Origin: Mesostigma viride | Lineage: Eukaryota; Streptophyta; Mesostigmatophyceae; Mesostigmatales; Mesostigmataceae | Assembly (NCBI GenBank): GCA_009746045.1 | Contig: RPFO01000819.1 | Coordinates: 746,382 to 810,381, forward strand | Reading direction: 5' to 3' | Length of the DNA stretch: 64,000 nucleotides | In this document: one piece after another, positions 55,122-64,000 of the stretch | How the letters are laid out: each line of letters begins with the position of its first letter | How positions within the stretch are numbered: position 1 is the first letter of the stretch | Notes under the pieces: generated by a model | Told to the model about the DNA's origin: nothing | Database searches by the model: none | Seen by the model: the letters and a program-made list of their open reading frames with translations, nothing else | Translations under genes and position numbers: made by a program

Positions 55122-55936
55122 TTAACCGTGGGTTCAGTGGCCTCCTCATCACCCTGACGAGGGCGCTTACCACCCACGTACTTGCCGCTGAAACACTCAT
55201 ACAACTGGTCCGTCATGGCTGCCCAGCCATGGACCTGTCGCATGTGGATGGTCACATTATCCATGGTGACCGGATCCAGCTGCAGCGACTTGAGAAAGTC
55301 GCCCATGGCCATCCGATCTGCGACGAAGAAGCCCTTGGCCATGGCGTCCTCCCTCAGCTTGACGAAGTCTTCAAAGGCGTGGACCACTAGTTGCCCCTTG
55401 ATGGGCTTGTAGTCCAGGTATTCTTGCTTCAGGTGGGACCCATCTATGGTCCTCTTGTCACTCAGGAACGACCTGAGTCGCGTCATAAACGCCGTCCAGG
55501 TGTCCCCCGCCGCGTGTCGCTCCCGAACAAACTTGAACAGCCGCCTCGCCGACTGCCGTATGTAGGCACTAGACGCCAGGATGCGAAGCTTGTCACCGTT
55601 GTATATCTCCGTGTACAAGTTCATGTCCTCTAACATCCTCTCAGCATCCCGGGGCTGCCAATTGTCCTTGATGGACTGAAACTGGCCTAGCACCGCGTAC
55701 CCCTCAGCAACGGTTGGTCGCTTAGGCGCCGCTTGATCTGCGGCTGGCGCGTGCTGCCCGCCCTGCGATCCCTGGCTCTGATTATCTGGCACATCAGCCT
55801 GGTCTCCCAGCGCCTGGCCGTCCCCGCGTCCATCGCGTCCACCGCGTCCATCGCGTCCATCTCGTCCATCCATCCCAGCGCCGCGCCGCCCGAAGCCCAT
55901 AAAGCCCGCTTGTTGGTTGATAGCTCCTTCTTCCAT
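55122..55936 (-). pseudogene. gag: Copia-like gag, 5' part, minus strand
   Basis: ATG at 55936 (MEEGAINQQAGFMGFGRRG) through the capsid-like region to EEATEPTVK, where the insert begins. No frameshift in this portion, unlike the copy at 30514. Confidence 0.9.
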
Positions 55937-56038
55937 GATGGCCTCTGTTCAGATCTGCTACAGCCAGCCAAGTGGCCAAGCAGCAATTAAAGCAATATAA
56001 GCTACTGAACAAGAAAGGAAAGTGCCAAGTGTTACCAC

Positions 56039-56959
56039 TCAGGCAAGACCACCACGGCTGGCCCCAGGCGCGTCCTGGTTCTCCTTGTCGCTGTCGCCGT
56101 CGCTGTCGCTCACCACAATCAGCTCTGGTACCCTGCTACCTGCTGCGCCGTCGTCGACCCGCTGTCGGCCCGCGATGACTGAATCGTCACCGTTGGTATA
56201 GTAGACAGGCGACAACCCGTCGTTGGCACCCCGCGGATTGTATCTTGGCACCTCGTGGTCACCAAGTGTCTCGTCGCCTAGCCCAGCGACACCCCCTGCT
56301 CCCTCCTCAAGGTCACTATCGTACCCAAGAGGTGCAAACTCTTCCCAACGCGTCACACGAACGCGAAGGGGCGGGGGCAGCTCCTGAAAAGGAACTCTTA
56401 TTCGCTCTGGAAACCTGCCGACTCTTGTCGCGCGCTGTCCTCCGGCGATGGCTTCCGCTGTCGCCCCGACCTCTGCAAGCCGCCTGTAGTGCTCCGCTCC
56501 GCGTCGTTCACGCCTAACTGGCCCCGCTGCAACACCCTCGTCGCCGATGCCGCCTGCGAAAGCACGTGGTACTCCCGCGCCCGCTACTGTCGGTACAAAC
56601 TCGTGTCGCCCTGCGCCAGCTGCTTCCGCAACCTCGCCTCGCCTTGCCGCCAACTCCGTCCGCACTCGCTCAGCTACTGCTGTAATCACCGTCTGGATGC
56701 CGACCAACCCGTGAAGCTCCTGCTCGAGGTCGTCGATGCTCCGGTGCTCCGGAATGACGATGGTTTGTACGTGTCGCAGAATTCGCTCCCAATCTTCGAC
56801 CTGGTCGTCGACGAATTGCACGAAGCTGCGATTTACAGGCGGACGATCTGCAAGCAATAAAGATAGATCCCGAACGACACGACGTAATTCAGGAGAAATC
56901 GAACCCCCAGCAGACTGCCGAAACCGGAAATCCTGCTGCCGTTGTTCCTCCTGCACCAT
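56039..56959 (-). CDS. Copia-like ORF1, intact, function unknown
   Basis: 306 codons, the only uninterrupted ORF1 of three copies. Its ATG lies about 94 bp inside the 5' LTR, and gag starts about 100 bp after its stop. The N-terminal half (ELRRVVRDLSLLLADRPPVN, DDLEQELHGLVGIQTVITAV) is predicted to be helical, possibly coiled coil. The middle is Ala/Gly/Arg-rich. The tail is acidic (VVSDSDGDSDKENQ). No zinc knuckle, protease or nuclease motif. A separate gene upstream of gag is not part of the standard copia plan, and its conservation in three copies suggests a role in the element's cycle. Confidence 0.8.
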   Translation of the reverse strand: MVQEEQRQQDFRFRQSAGGSISPELRRVVRDLSLLLADRPPVNRSFVQFVDDQVEDWERILRHVQTIVIPEHRSIDDLEQELHGLVGIQTVITAVAERVRTELAARRGEVAEAAGAGRHEFVPTVAGAGVPRAFAGGIGDEGVAAGPVRRERRGAEHYRRLAEVGATAEAIAGGQRATRVGRFPERIRVPFQELPPPLRVRVTRWEEFAPLGYDSDLEEGAGGVAGLGDETLGDHEVPRYNPRGANDGLSPVYYTNGDDSVIAGRQRVDDGAAGSRVPELIVVSDSDGDSDKENQDAPGASRGGLA

Positions 56960-57052
56960 TCACCACCAGACGAGCTCCTCGCGTCGTCAACGCTGCACAC
57001 CGCAACCGGCAACGACCCTCCTGGCCGTTCCGCTGAGACTGGTTGTAATTTG

Positions 57053-57749
57053 AGTTAAACGTTCTTATCACACGCAATGTGAAGGATATGGTTGCAATGC
57101 AGCAATGTGTGATATGGTTGGAAACGGAGCTTTGTTAAAATCGGATAATGTTACAGCGCTCACACACTTGAGGCTTGTACACGCGCTTGCCAAGTCAAGG
57201 CACAACACGTGAGGCGGGCTCGCAAGAGATCTGCCCAAATGGCACTGGCCTATTGTTTATATACTTGTGCACTGTGCTTGCTAGTCCTGAGCAGCCTAGG
57301 AGGCCTGCTCAGTAATAACACCCCGGTACAGTATTCACTACATGTACAGCGCCCAGCTCCTATACAGTAGGTCTGCCATACAGGCACAGTGACCACAGAG
57401 CACAGTCCACAGTGACTATTGCATCTGCACCTAGAAGTCCAGGACTAAGCCTGCGGTACCAACAGACCACAGGTTAAGGTTCCTATTTCCTGCGTACGAC
57501 GTATTAATCCAATACCGTCGTAGGTACAGCACCTAATTCCTGTCAGCCCAGGAATTACTGTCGACCCCATATGTCGTCGGCAAATATTCACGTCCGACTT
57601 AGAAGAACAGCCGGCTCGCGCTCGCGCGCGACCGGGAAGTCGGAACGCCATAACTTTCTTGATACTTGTCGGAATGAACTCGTTCCGGTGCCGCTGGAAT
57701 CGCAGAGATATGCCGAATCAGGATCACGCCAATGCGCTTGGCGTTAACT
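57053..57749 (-). repeat. Copia-like 5' LTR (minus-strand element)
   Basis: 697 bp. Its inner end reads agttaaacgttcttatcacacgc, with one extra A compared with 45556. The pair otherwise agrees closely, indicating a recent insertion. Confidence 0.9.
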
Positions 57750-57754
57750 GCAGG

Positions 57755-58725
57755 AGAAGCTGCTCACCTGGCTATGTGCAGCTCATCTTCCAAGTTTGTT
57801 CATCCCAGACTTTGGAAGTGACAGCAGATGTCATTCCCCTCACGGCAGCAGATGTGATTTTGGGGATCCCATGGTTGTCTGACACCAATCCTGCTATTTC
57901 TTGGCCTGACAGGGTGGTCCAGTTCAAGGATGGGACAGTGTGGGATGCTACCTGTGTGTTGCCAGGGGGGAGAAGAACAGCCACTGAGTGCTGTTCCACA
58001 CAGACAGCTGTCAATGATGGCAAGGGAGGGGAAGCAGGTGCGAAAGGGGTGGATCAAGAGCCGACTTTGGAGGAGAAACGGGCTGCCCTACTGAAGCATG
58101 TGTGGTCTGCCAAGCATACTCTGTCTTATTTGGCCACCTATCCAGTGGAACACATCTTTTTCCTGCATTTGGTGCCTAATGAACCTGAGTCTGCTAGTGG
58201 TCATTCTGTCAATGCTGTCAGTTCTACTGTCACCACTGAGCAACAACAGCAGCATGATGCCTTGTTGGACAGGTATGGAGCCATCTTTGAGGACAAGATG
58301 CCCCAGTATCCTCCTGAGGGACCCATCACACATGTCATCAAGTTGGTAGAGGGTGCTCGTCCTCCTTTTGTGCCTATGTACAGGATGGGCCCTGCAGAGA
58401 TGGCAGAGCTGAAGACCATACTTATTGGCCTGTTGGAGGCTGGTCTGATCCTCCCAGCTAACAGTCCTTTCAGTTCTGGGTGTTTGCTTGTACCCAAGCA
58501 TGATGGGGGGTGGAGGTTGTGCATTGACCTGAGGGGACTGAACAAGGTGACTGTCAAGTCCAGGTACCCTCTGCCCAGAATTGATGAGTTGCTGGAGAGG
58601 ACTGCAGGAGCTGCCTTCTTTACCAAGTTTGACCTCAGGCATGCTTTCTGGCAGATCAGGGTGGCTACTGAGGACATCCCCAAGACGGCCTTTTCTACCC
58701 ATGGGGACAGTTCCAGTGGACAGTA
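57755..58725 (+). pseudogene. pol: Gypsy protease end and RT first half, frameshifted
   Basis: It continues the protease frame (RSCSPGYVQ..., VILGIPWLSD) and enters RT: SPFSSGCLLVPKHDGGWRLC, DLRGLNKVTVKSRYPLPRID and FFTKFDLRHAFWQI (first catalytic Asp). A one-base loss near 58706 (acccatggggacag where tattatggacag-type sequence is expected) leads to a stop at 58725. RT continues in another frame. Confidence 0.9.
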
Positions 58726-59586
58726 ATGCCCATGGGTGCCTCTAACAGTCCTGCCACTATGCAGATGTTTGTCAATGCCATCTTTGGCCACCTGACTGGA
58801 AATGCCCTGCCCCAGATCTCACCTGACCTTCGCAACCCCAGGTTCAAGGACATTGCCCACTTGTGTGACACTACCAGGGTGGTCTTCAGGACTTGTGTGG
58901 TCGTCTACCTGGACGACATTCTGGTACACTCTCGTACCTTCAGGGAGCATCTGGAGAACGTGGAGGAGGTCCTTAAGGTGATCCATCAGTATCATCTGTC
59001 GGTGAAGAGGTCCAAGGTGGAGTGGGGCCAAGAGGTGAAGTTTCTGGGCTACCAGCTGAGCGCTGCAGGTATGACTCCTGAGGCCAGCAAGGTCTCTGCT
59101 GTTTTGGAGTGGCCTGTGTTGAAGTCAGCTCATGATGTCAGATCCTTTCTGGGCCTGGTGGGCTGGTACCGACGGTTCATCCCTGACATGGCGGCCATCT
59201 CTGGTCCCCTGTTAGCCCTGCTCAAGAAGGATGTTCCCTTTGAGTGGACTGCAGCATGCCAGCAAGCTTTTGATGTGTTGAAGCAGAAGCTTACCACTGC
59301 TCCCTTGTTGGTGGGCCCCAACCCAGACTTGCCATACCAGGTTAGGTCTGATGCCTCACAGGGTGCTATTGGTGCAGTACTAATGCAAGATCATGGTAAG
59401 GGCCCTCAACCAGTGGAATACATGTCCAGGAGTATGACGTCTGCAGAACGTAACTACCCTGTTCATGAGCAGGAGCTGCTGGGATTGGTGGTGGCCTGTC
59501 ACAAGTGGGAACACCTACTGAAGGGGGCTCAGTTTTCTGTGGCCAGCAGCGCCAGGATGGGCAGGGCAACGAGTCTATTACCCTGA
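58726..59586 (+). pseudogene. pol: Gypsy RT second half and RNase H, frameshifted
   Basis: MPMGASNSPATMQMFVNAIF is the normal continuation of RT. YLDDILVHS gives the catalytic pair near 58915. FLGYQLSAAGM and SFLGLVGWYRRFI mark the thumb and connection. RNase H begins DASQGAIGAVLMQ and includes PVHEQELLGLVVACHKWEHL. The frame is lost near 59540 (GAQFSVASSARMGR) and the domain finishes in the next frame with TLMTDHRPL. Confidence 0.92.
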
Positions 59587-61811
59587 TGACTGACCACAGG
59601 CCCTTGGTACATGTGTTGGAACAGACCCGGATGAGTAAGAGGATGGCTGGATGGATGGAGTTCCTGGGGGGGTTTGGACCTTTCTCTGTGAGGTACATTC
59701 CTGGTACGCAGAATGTGGTGCCTGACGCCCTGTCCAGGAGGAGGGATTTGATGGGAAGTTTTCATGAGGACTTGGACATCTGTGCTGCCCTGATTTCTGT
59801 GGTAGAGTGTGGAGCCTTGACTAGAGCTCAGGCCAACAACCAGAAGGTTTCTCAACTGTTGACACCACCTGTAGGGAATAACGGTGGTCCCGTGATGCTC
59901 ATCGACCAGGGCTCTGTCCCAGAGTTGACAGGCGTCCAGGAGGGTGTCCAGTCACTGTCTGACAGTCTTAGGAGAAGTCCTGAAGGTGTGGTGCCCACTC
60001 CCACAGTGCAGCCAGGTGAGGGAGACCCTGCTAGGCGCAGCAGAGGTAGGCCCAGGAAGTGGGTCATGGACCCTGTGTTGGTAGGCCGGTCCAAGGTGTT
60101 GGCCTCTCAGGTGATGGCAAGGTCAAAAGGGCCTATAGCTACTACTGTCTCATCCAAGCAGTTGGTGGCTAGCCCTGGGCAGGAAGAGGAGATGCAGATG
60201 CAGCCCCTGGGACCTGACAAGGACCTGGTGTTGCCTAATCCTTTAAATATTTCCCTGCTGGACGTCATCAAGGCCTTCACCAAGACGGAGGACATGGCTA
60301 CTGCAGCTATCCAGAGGGGCAACTTTGGCAATAGACCTGTAGAATACTGGGAGGGCGTTCTGTATGTTCACACTCATGATGCAGAGCACACGGTGACTAG
60401 AAAAGTGTATGTGCCTGAGATGGCCATTCCCACAGTGTTACATTGTTTCCATGACGATGTGACTGCGTGTCATCCTGGTTATGCTAAGCTACTTCATGAG
60501 GTGCAGCAGAGGTTTTGGTGGCCTGGCCTTTATCAGGATGTTAAGGCCTATGTGGATTCCTGTGACTCCTGCCAGAGAAATAAGGTCAGGAACCAAGCCA
60601 CGCCCATCTTTCCCATGGCTATGCCCATTCCCCTGCGCCCTTGGATCAGTGTGACTATGGATTTTATCTGTGGTCTTCCCATGTCAGATGGTGGCAATGA
60701 CAGGATCCTTGTGGTCATGGACAGGCTTTCCAGGATGTGCCATCTGATTCCTTGCAATACTCATCTCACCGCTGCACAGTGTGTGGATTTGTTTATGAAG
60801 GAGATCTACCGTCTGCACGGCATGCCTAGAGTGATCATCACTGATCAGGACCCCCTTTGGCTGTCAGGGTTTTGGAAGTCATTCTTTGACATCCTAGACA
60901 CTAAGCTGGCATTCGGTGTGGCATACAGGTGTGCCAGTACTGGGGCGGTGGAGAGGATGAACAGAATTGTCAGGGAGTGTCAAAAGCACTATTGTACCCA
61001 CGACAACAAGGACTGGGACAAGAAGATACCTTTCATAGAGTTCGCAATCAACAACTCTCCTCTGGCTCCTCACCAGATGTCCCCCTTCGTGATCTGCAAT
61101 GGCCAGTGTCCCTTGACACCATTCGACTTGGAACTGCCTGACAGAGACGCTGAAGGCCCTTTCCAGCGACGTCTTGGTTCAGTCCAGCAGTTGTTGGCTT
61201 CCTTCCAGGAGGCTCACAGCATTGTGGCTACCCAGCTGTTGAGGACACAGGACAAGTACCTGACTAACGCCTGGCAGCAAACGGTGGCCAGTCATTCCTT
61301 TGTAGCTCCTGGGGACTTGGTGTTGTTGGAAGCCAACAGAGTGCTGCCTGAGAAGGAGCAATGCAGGAAACTGCAACCACTCTGGTTGGGTCCTTACCCA
61401 GTGTTGGCCACCTTTCACTATGGTACCGTGGTCCAGGTCCAGGTGCCTTCTCACTGGAAGCTCAGGAATAATATTTTTCACCTAGCACAGCTGAAGCTGT
61501 ACAGGCGTAACACCTTGCCAGGCAGATTGTCTGCCCCCTTGCCTTATGAGTTGGATTCTGAGGGGGAGAAGATCTATGAAGTGGAGCGGTTGTTGGCTCA
61601 CAGGGTGAAGGGGAAAGGTCGTACTAAACAGCTGCAGTTTAAGGTACACTGGAAGGGAGAGCTAGAGGTGACTGCTACGTGGCTGTGGTTGTCTGATCTC
61701 ACCAACAGTCACTCTGCTGTACTAGATTATTGTCAGCGTCATGGGATCACCTTGCCTGAGTGGTATGTCATGGGCTCTGAGCGGAGTGCTCCCCTTCATA
61801 GCTCCCAGTGA
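59550..61811 (+). CDS. pol: Gypsy RNase H end, integrase and chromodomain
   Basis: An open frame from about 59505. It completes RNase H (ESITLMTDHRPLVHVLEQ, VPDALSRR). Integrase follows: zinc-binding H-x3-H and C-x2-C (HCFHDDVTACH near 60441; CDSCQ near 60560). The catalytic D,D,E is in VTMDFICG (about 60657), ITDQDPLW (about 60840) and STGAVERMNR (about 60950). The C-terminus (61570-61760) is a chromodomain, IYEVERLLAHR...LQFKVHWKG...TWLWLSDL, which in chromoviruses steers integration toward particular chromatin. The domain order places it in Ty3/gypsy. It is intact here but downstream of two frameshifts. Confidence 0.92.
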   Translation, partial: RQDGQGNESITLMTDHRPLVHVLEQTRMSKRMAGWMEFLGGFGPFSVRYIPGTQNVVPDALSRRRDLMGSFHEDLDICAALISVVECGALTRAQANNQKVSQLLTPPVGNNGGPVMLIDQGSVPELTGVQEGVQSLSDSLRRSPEGVVPTPTVQPGEGDPARRSRGRPRKWVMDPVLVGRSKVLASQVMARSKGPIATTVSSKQLVASPGQEEEMQMQPLGPDKDLVLPNPLNISLLDVIKAFTKTEDMATAAIQRGNFGNRPVEYWEGVLYVHTHDAEHTVTRKVYVPEMAIPTVLHCFHDDVTACHPGYAKLLHEVQQRFWWPGLYQDVKAYVDSCDSCQRNKVRNQATPIFPMAMPIPLRPWISVTMDFICGLPMSDGGNDRILVVMDRLSRMCHLIPCNTHLTAAQCVDLFMKEIYRLHGMPRVIITDQDPLWLSGFWKSFFDILDTKLAFGVAYRCASTGAVERMNRIVRECQKHYCTHDNKDWDKKIPFIEFAINNSPLAPHQMSPFVICNGQCPLTPFDLELPDRDAEGPFQRRLGSVQQLLASFQEAHSIVATQLLRTQDKYLTNAWQQTVASHSFVAPGDLVLLEANRVLPEKEQCRKLQPLWLGPYPVLATFHYGTVVQVQVPSHWKLRNNIFHLAQLKLYRRNTLPGRLSAPLPYELDSEGEKIYEVERLLAHRVKGKGRTKQLQFKVHWKGELEVTATWLWLSDLTNSHSAVLDYCQRHGITLPEWYVMGSERSAPLHSSQ

Positions 61812-61859
61812 GCACTGCTAACGCCTCTTTTTGGTGCTGTGTGTCTGTGGTTGCCAGCC

Positions 61860-63117
61860 ATGGCAGACTCCCATCCTGAGGGGACACCCAGGCCACCTGC
61901 CCAACTCCAAGAGGACGTGAGGGCTACGTATGTCTTTCAGCACGACTACGCTGGCCCCAGAGCCACAGGTACTTCGCTCCAGGAAGACGCTGGGTTCGTG
62001 GAAGCCCATTTTCTCAACCTGTTCCAGCGTATGGTACATGATCAGCAGCGGCACGAGCAGCGTCACGGGGCCCTTATATCAAGGTTGGCTCATGTGGAGG
62101 GTTTGGTTACTCAGATGGCAGAACATTTGAGGGCTGGGCACCTTCCACTTGTGGGTTCTGCTGTGCCTGCAGCCTCTGAGGCCCAGGTAGCTCAGGAGGC
62201 TATCCCCACCATGGTGGCCTCAGTTCCCTCCTCTACGGAGGCTCCTCCACCCCCTAAGGTGGTGGTACACTTGCCCAGGTCCGTTGTCCCAACAAAACAG
62301 GTGGAGCAGTACTTGGACCACCGTAAATGTGTCCCTGAACAGTGCGAGTGGTGTAAATCCTTGTACACAGCCATGAAGGCCCTCGACCAGACAGTGGTGG
62401 AGGAGGGTGAACTAGTACCTGAGGGTATGGTAGAGTTGGCCCTGGACTGTCTGCCCCCCAGTCTTTGTGAGATTGGTTCACCCATGGTGGCTTATATTAT
62501 GCACACCGTCTTTGCAGTGTACCCGTGGCCTTCGTTGACATGAGGCCGGTGGAGGGCCAGGACTTGATGGCAGCTCTGCCCAGTGATCTGAGACTCGCCT
62601 TTGCAGAGCTCAAGCCAGTTGGTTATTCCCAGACCTATACTGAGCTGCTCGAGCAAGCTGTCAAGCAGGGAGAGTTTGACATGACTCCGTCGTCCAGCTG
62701 CTCTGTGATGTCATGTTTTCCACACAAGGACAGCACGGTCTTCGTGGGGCTGCAGTTACCAAAGTTCCCTAACGAGCTGAGGGCCAGGCTCACGCCCTTG
62801 AGGTGCTGGTACCCATCTTGGGGCCAGGTGGGGGCCTATCAAGGCCTTTCTACAGCTGTGGTGGGCCTATAGCAGCTGGCTATGTCGCCATAAGACTGCC
62901 AGTGGCTGGGTCTTCGACCCCCTCCGACAGGCTGTGGTTACTCTGTCCTATCCTGCCCAGTGCAGTAGGTTTTCAGCTGAGTTGGGCAAGGCTGCTGAGA
63001 CCTGCATGGCTATTCAGGTCAGCAGGAACTGGCCAGATCTGGTGTCCATGGTGGAGCATTTCCCAGTGTTTGGAACGAGGGGGAAGGACACGAAGAAGGG
63101 GGATTGGTTCACTTTGT
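61860..63117 (+). pseudogene. Gypsy additional ORF after pol, frameshifted
   Basis: A post-pol gene on the same strand. The ATG at 61860 (MADSHPEGTPRPP) is 50 bp after the pol stop. The first frame runs to 62543 and includes a heptad-like helix (HGALISRLAHVEGLVTQMAE) and a C-x4-C-x2-C cluster (CVPEQCEWC). It then shifts near 62515 to VDMRPVEGQDLMAALPSDLR. It shifts at least once more near 62780-62850, ending in AYSSWLCRHKTASGW...KKGDWFTL at 63117. No signal peptide or membrane segment was noticed, so I do not call it envelope-like. Confidence 0.6.
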
Positions 63118-63486
63118 GAAGGGTTTCCAGGATGGTTGGAGATGGGCTGTGGAGTGAGGTGGGGATCCAGAATGGAGGAGGCCAGTTCTGATGTCCAGTC
63201 CAGATTTCCAGTAATGACAGTTCTGGTTCATGACAGTCTTGCAGTTGTATTATCCAGGCATGGTTGCCTGTGTGTTAGTCACTTGATGACATTTCATCAG
63301 TGGGTGAATTTGTCTTATTCAGGGTTGACCATGATCAGATGATAATGAGATAGGAGGCCCTTTGGGGATGTAAAAACCCACTTGCTTGTCCCAAGAGGTG
63401 GTGGACTTCCTGTTTATTGTTGTGTTGTTTTGTGGAGGTTGTTGTTTTATTCTTCTTGGCTTCTAGGAACTGGGAGTTCCTGTCTT
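63118..63486 (+). other. Gypsy 3' untranslated region
   Basis: T- and G-rich sequence between the extra ORF and the polypurine tract; no gene seen. Confidence 0.6.
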
Positions 63487-63498
63487 GAGGGGGAGATA
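63487..63498 (+). promoter_or_regulatory. Gypsy polypurine tract
   Basis: gagggggagata immediately precedes the 3' LTR start TGTAAC. It would prime plus-strand DNA synthesis. Confidence 0.85.
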
Positions 63499-64000
63499 TG
63501 TAACAACCAAATGTTACATCCAAAGTTTTCCTACTGTTGATCTTATTATGAGTTCTTTAGGACAATTATTTGGGAAGTTAGGAGGCTTCGACGTCTGACG
63601 GATATTGGGCCTGCTGAGATCTGCAGAATTTATTGTTCTACCCTCATTGGTCGTGGCCTGATCCACGTAGGGTACTTTGCATGGTTTTGTTCAGTCAGTC
63701 ATAGATTCTCTTTAATACCGTTGTACCTGGTGGATCTGGTTCCAGGTCATGGAGATTTCGTATGTGCTGGCTTTGTGTTGTGTTGAGGATTCGGGAGCTA
63801 AGATCTTATCTTGAGTGATTCTCACTTTTGATTGGTCCTTCCGGGTTAGGACTGAGCCGACTCTGCGTGCACGATGACTTTTATCCTGTTTGTGGCGGCT
63901 GAGCATGTGTGCGTGTAAGAAAGCTAAAGCTATGGTGTAATTCAACGGTTTCCTTGTTGTTTCATCAATCAAACAACCCTCGCTAAAAGTCAACTATAAC
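63499..64000 (+). repeat. Gypsy 3' LTR, truncated by the window end
   Basis: The first 502 bp are nearly identical to 42577 onward. Differences noticed are caacggtttccttgttgtttc for caagggtttccttgtttc near 63945. The rest of the LTR and the target duplication are outside the window. Confidence 0.92.

Larger units (their letters stand above)
45556..57749 (-). mobile_element. Copia-like element, minus strand, inserted in gypsy protease (TSD GCAGG)
   Basis: Bounded by complete LTRs at 45556-46251 and 57053-57749 and flanked by GCAGG at 45551-45555 and 57750-57754. Internal order on the minus strand is ORF1, gag, pol, 3' region. It contains a hAT element in pol and an unclassified 2.65-kb insert in gag, leaving about 8 kb of its own sequence. 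This is the cleanest single-element structure of the family in the window. Confidence 0.93.
42577..64000 (+). mobile_element. Ty3/gypsy chromovirus element, interrupted and running off the window
   Basis: 5' LTR, tRNA-Met-type primer site, gag, protease, RT, RNase H, integrase with a C-terminal chromodomain, an extra ORF, polypurine tract and partial 3' LTR, all on one strand. The order PR-RT-RH-IN is that of Ty3/gypsy. A minus-strand copia-like element (45556-57749) splits the protease. The two LTRs are nearly identical over the shared 500 bp, so insertion was recent, though RT, RNase H and the extra ORF carry frameshifts. Confidence 0.92.

Noticed and set aside
61860-63117. Envelope-like gene in the gypsy element
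   Set aside because: No signal peptide, membrane anchor or glycoprotein pattern is visible.

Overview
This window is nuclear DNA from a eukaryote, almost certainly a flagellated or ciliated protist, with a green-alga-like organism the likeliest. The only host coding sequence I recognise is two short GT-AG exons at the left edge (159-203 and 893-934). Together they encode the core of a CFAP299 (C4orf22)-like flagellar protein. The exon that should follow is not visible, so most of the window may be one intron swollen by transposons, or the gene may be broken here.

The rest is a nest of transposable elements. Region 935-5800 holds a GC-rich minisatellite, a frameshifted gene of unknown function (2124-3654), CTG-type repeats with a small foldback insertion, and a LINE 3' fragment. 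A degenerate LINE starts near 5.8 kb, stops at 8273 and resumes at 41452. The 33 kb between is a cluster of one copia-like LTR family, flanked by the 5-bp duplication CACTT. The LINE's (CATC)n tail follows, then a chromodomain-bearing Ty3/gypsy element from 42577 past the window end. That element is itself split in its protease by an inverted copy of the same copia-like family (45556-57749, duplication GCAGG).

The copia-like elements are interrupted in turn by two hAT-type elements (11611-18459; 47927-49413), a Harbinger-type element inside the first hAT (13020-18169) that carries a 2.4 kb simple-repeat tract, a solo LTR of another family (21178-21776), a MITE (29398-30181), a near-perfect 1,040-bp palindrome built of smaller palindromes (35878-36917), a piggyBac-type element (39293-41017) and an unclassified insert with a PHD-finger sequence (52467-55121).

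The copia-like family is the most unusual content. It has an extra ORF before gag; gag and pol in one frame separated by a single conserved UGA; and a pol whose apparent order is integrase, retropepsin-like domain, reverse transcriptase, RNase H, rather than the standard copia protease-integrase-RT-RNase H. Its RT box reads HGDD instead of YVDD, and its LTR ends are AGTTAACG...CGTTAACT. No copy is fully intact, but between them the copies keep an open ORF1 (56039-56959), gag (10086-11273) and pol (23598-27167). The gypsy element instead has a textbook -1 slippery heptamer (A AAA AAC) just before its gag stop, in register with protease. The hAT and piggyBac elements share a homologous internal cassette despite unrelated termini.

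All homology statements come from reading motifs and comparing copies by eye; no database search was run.
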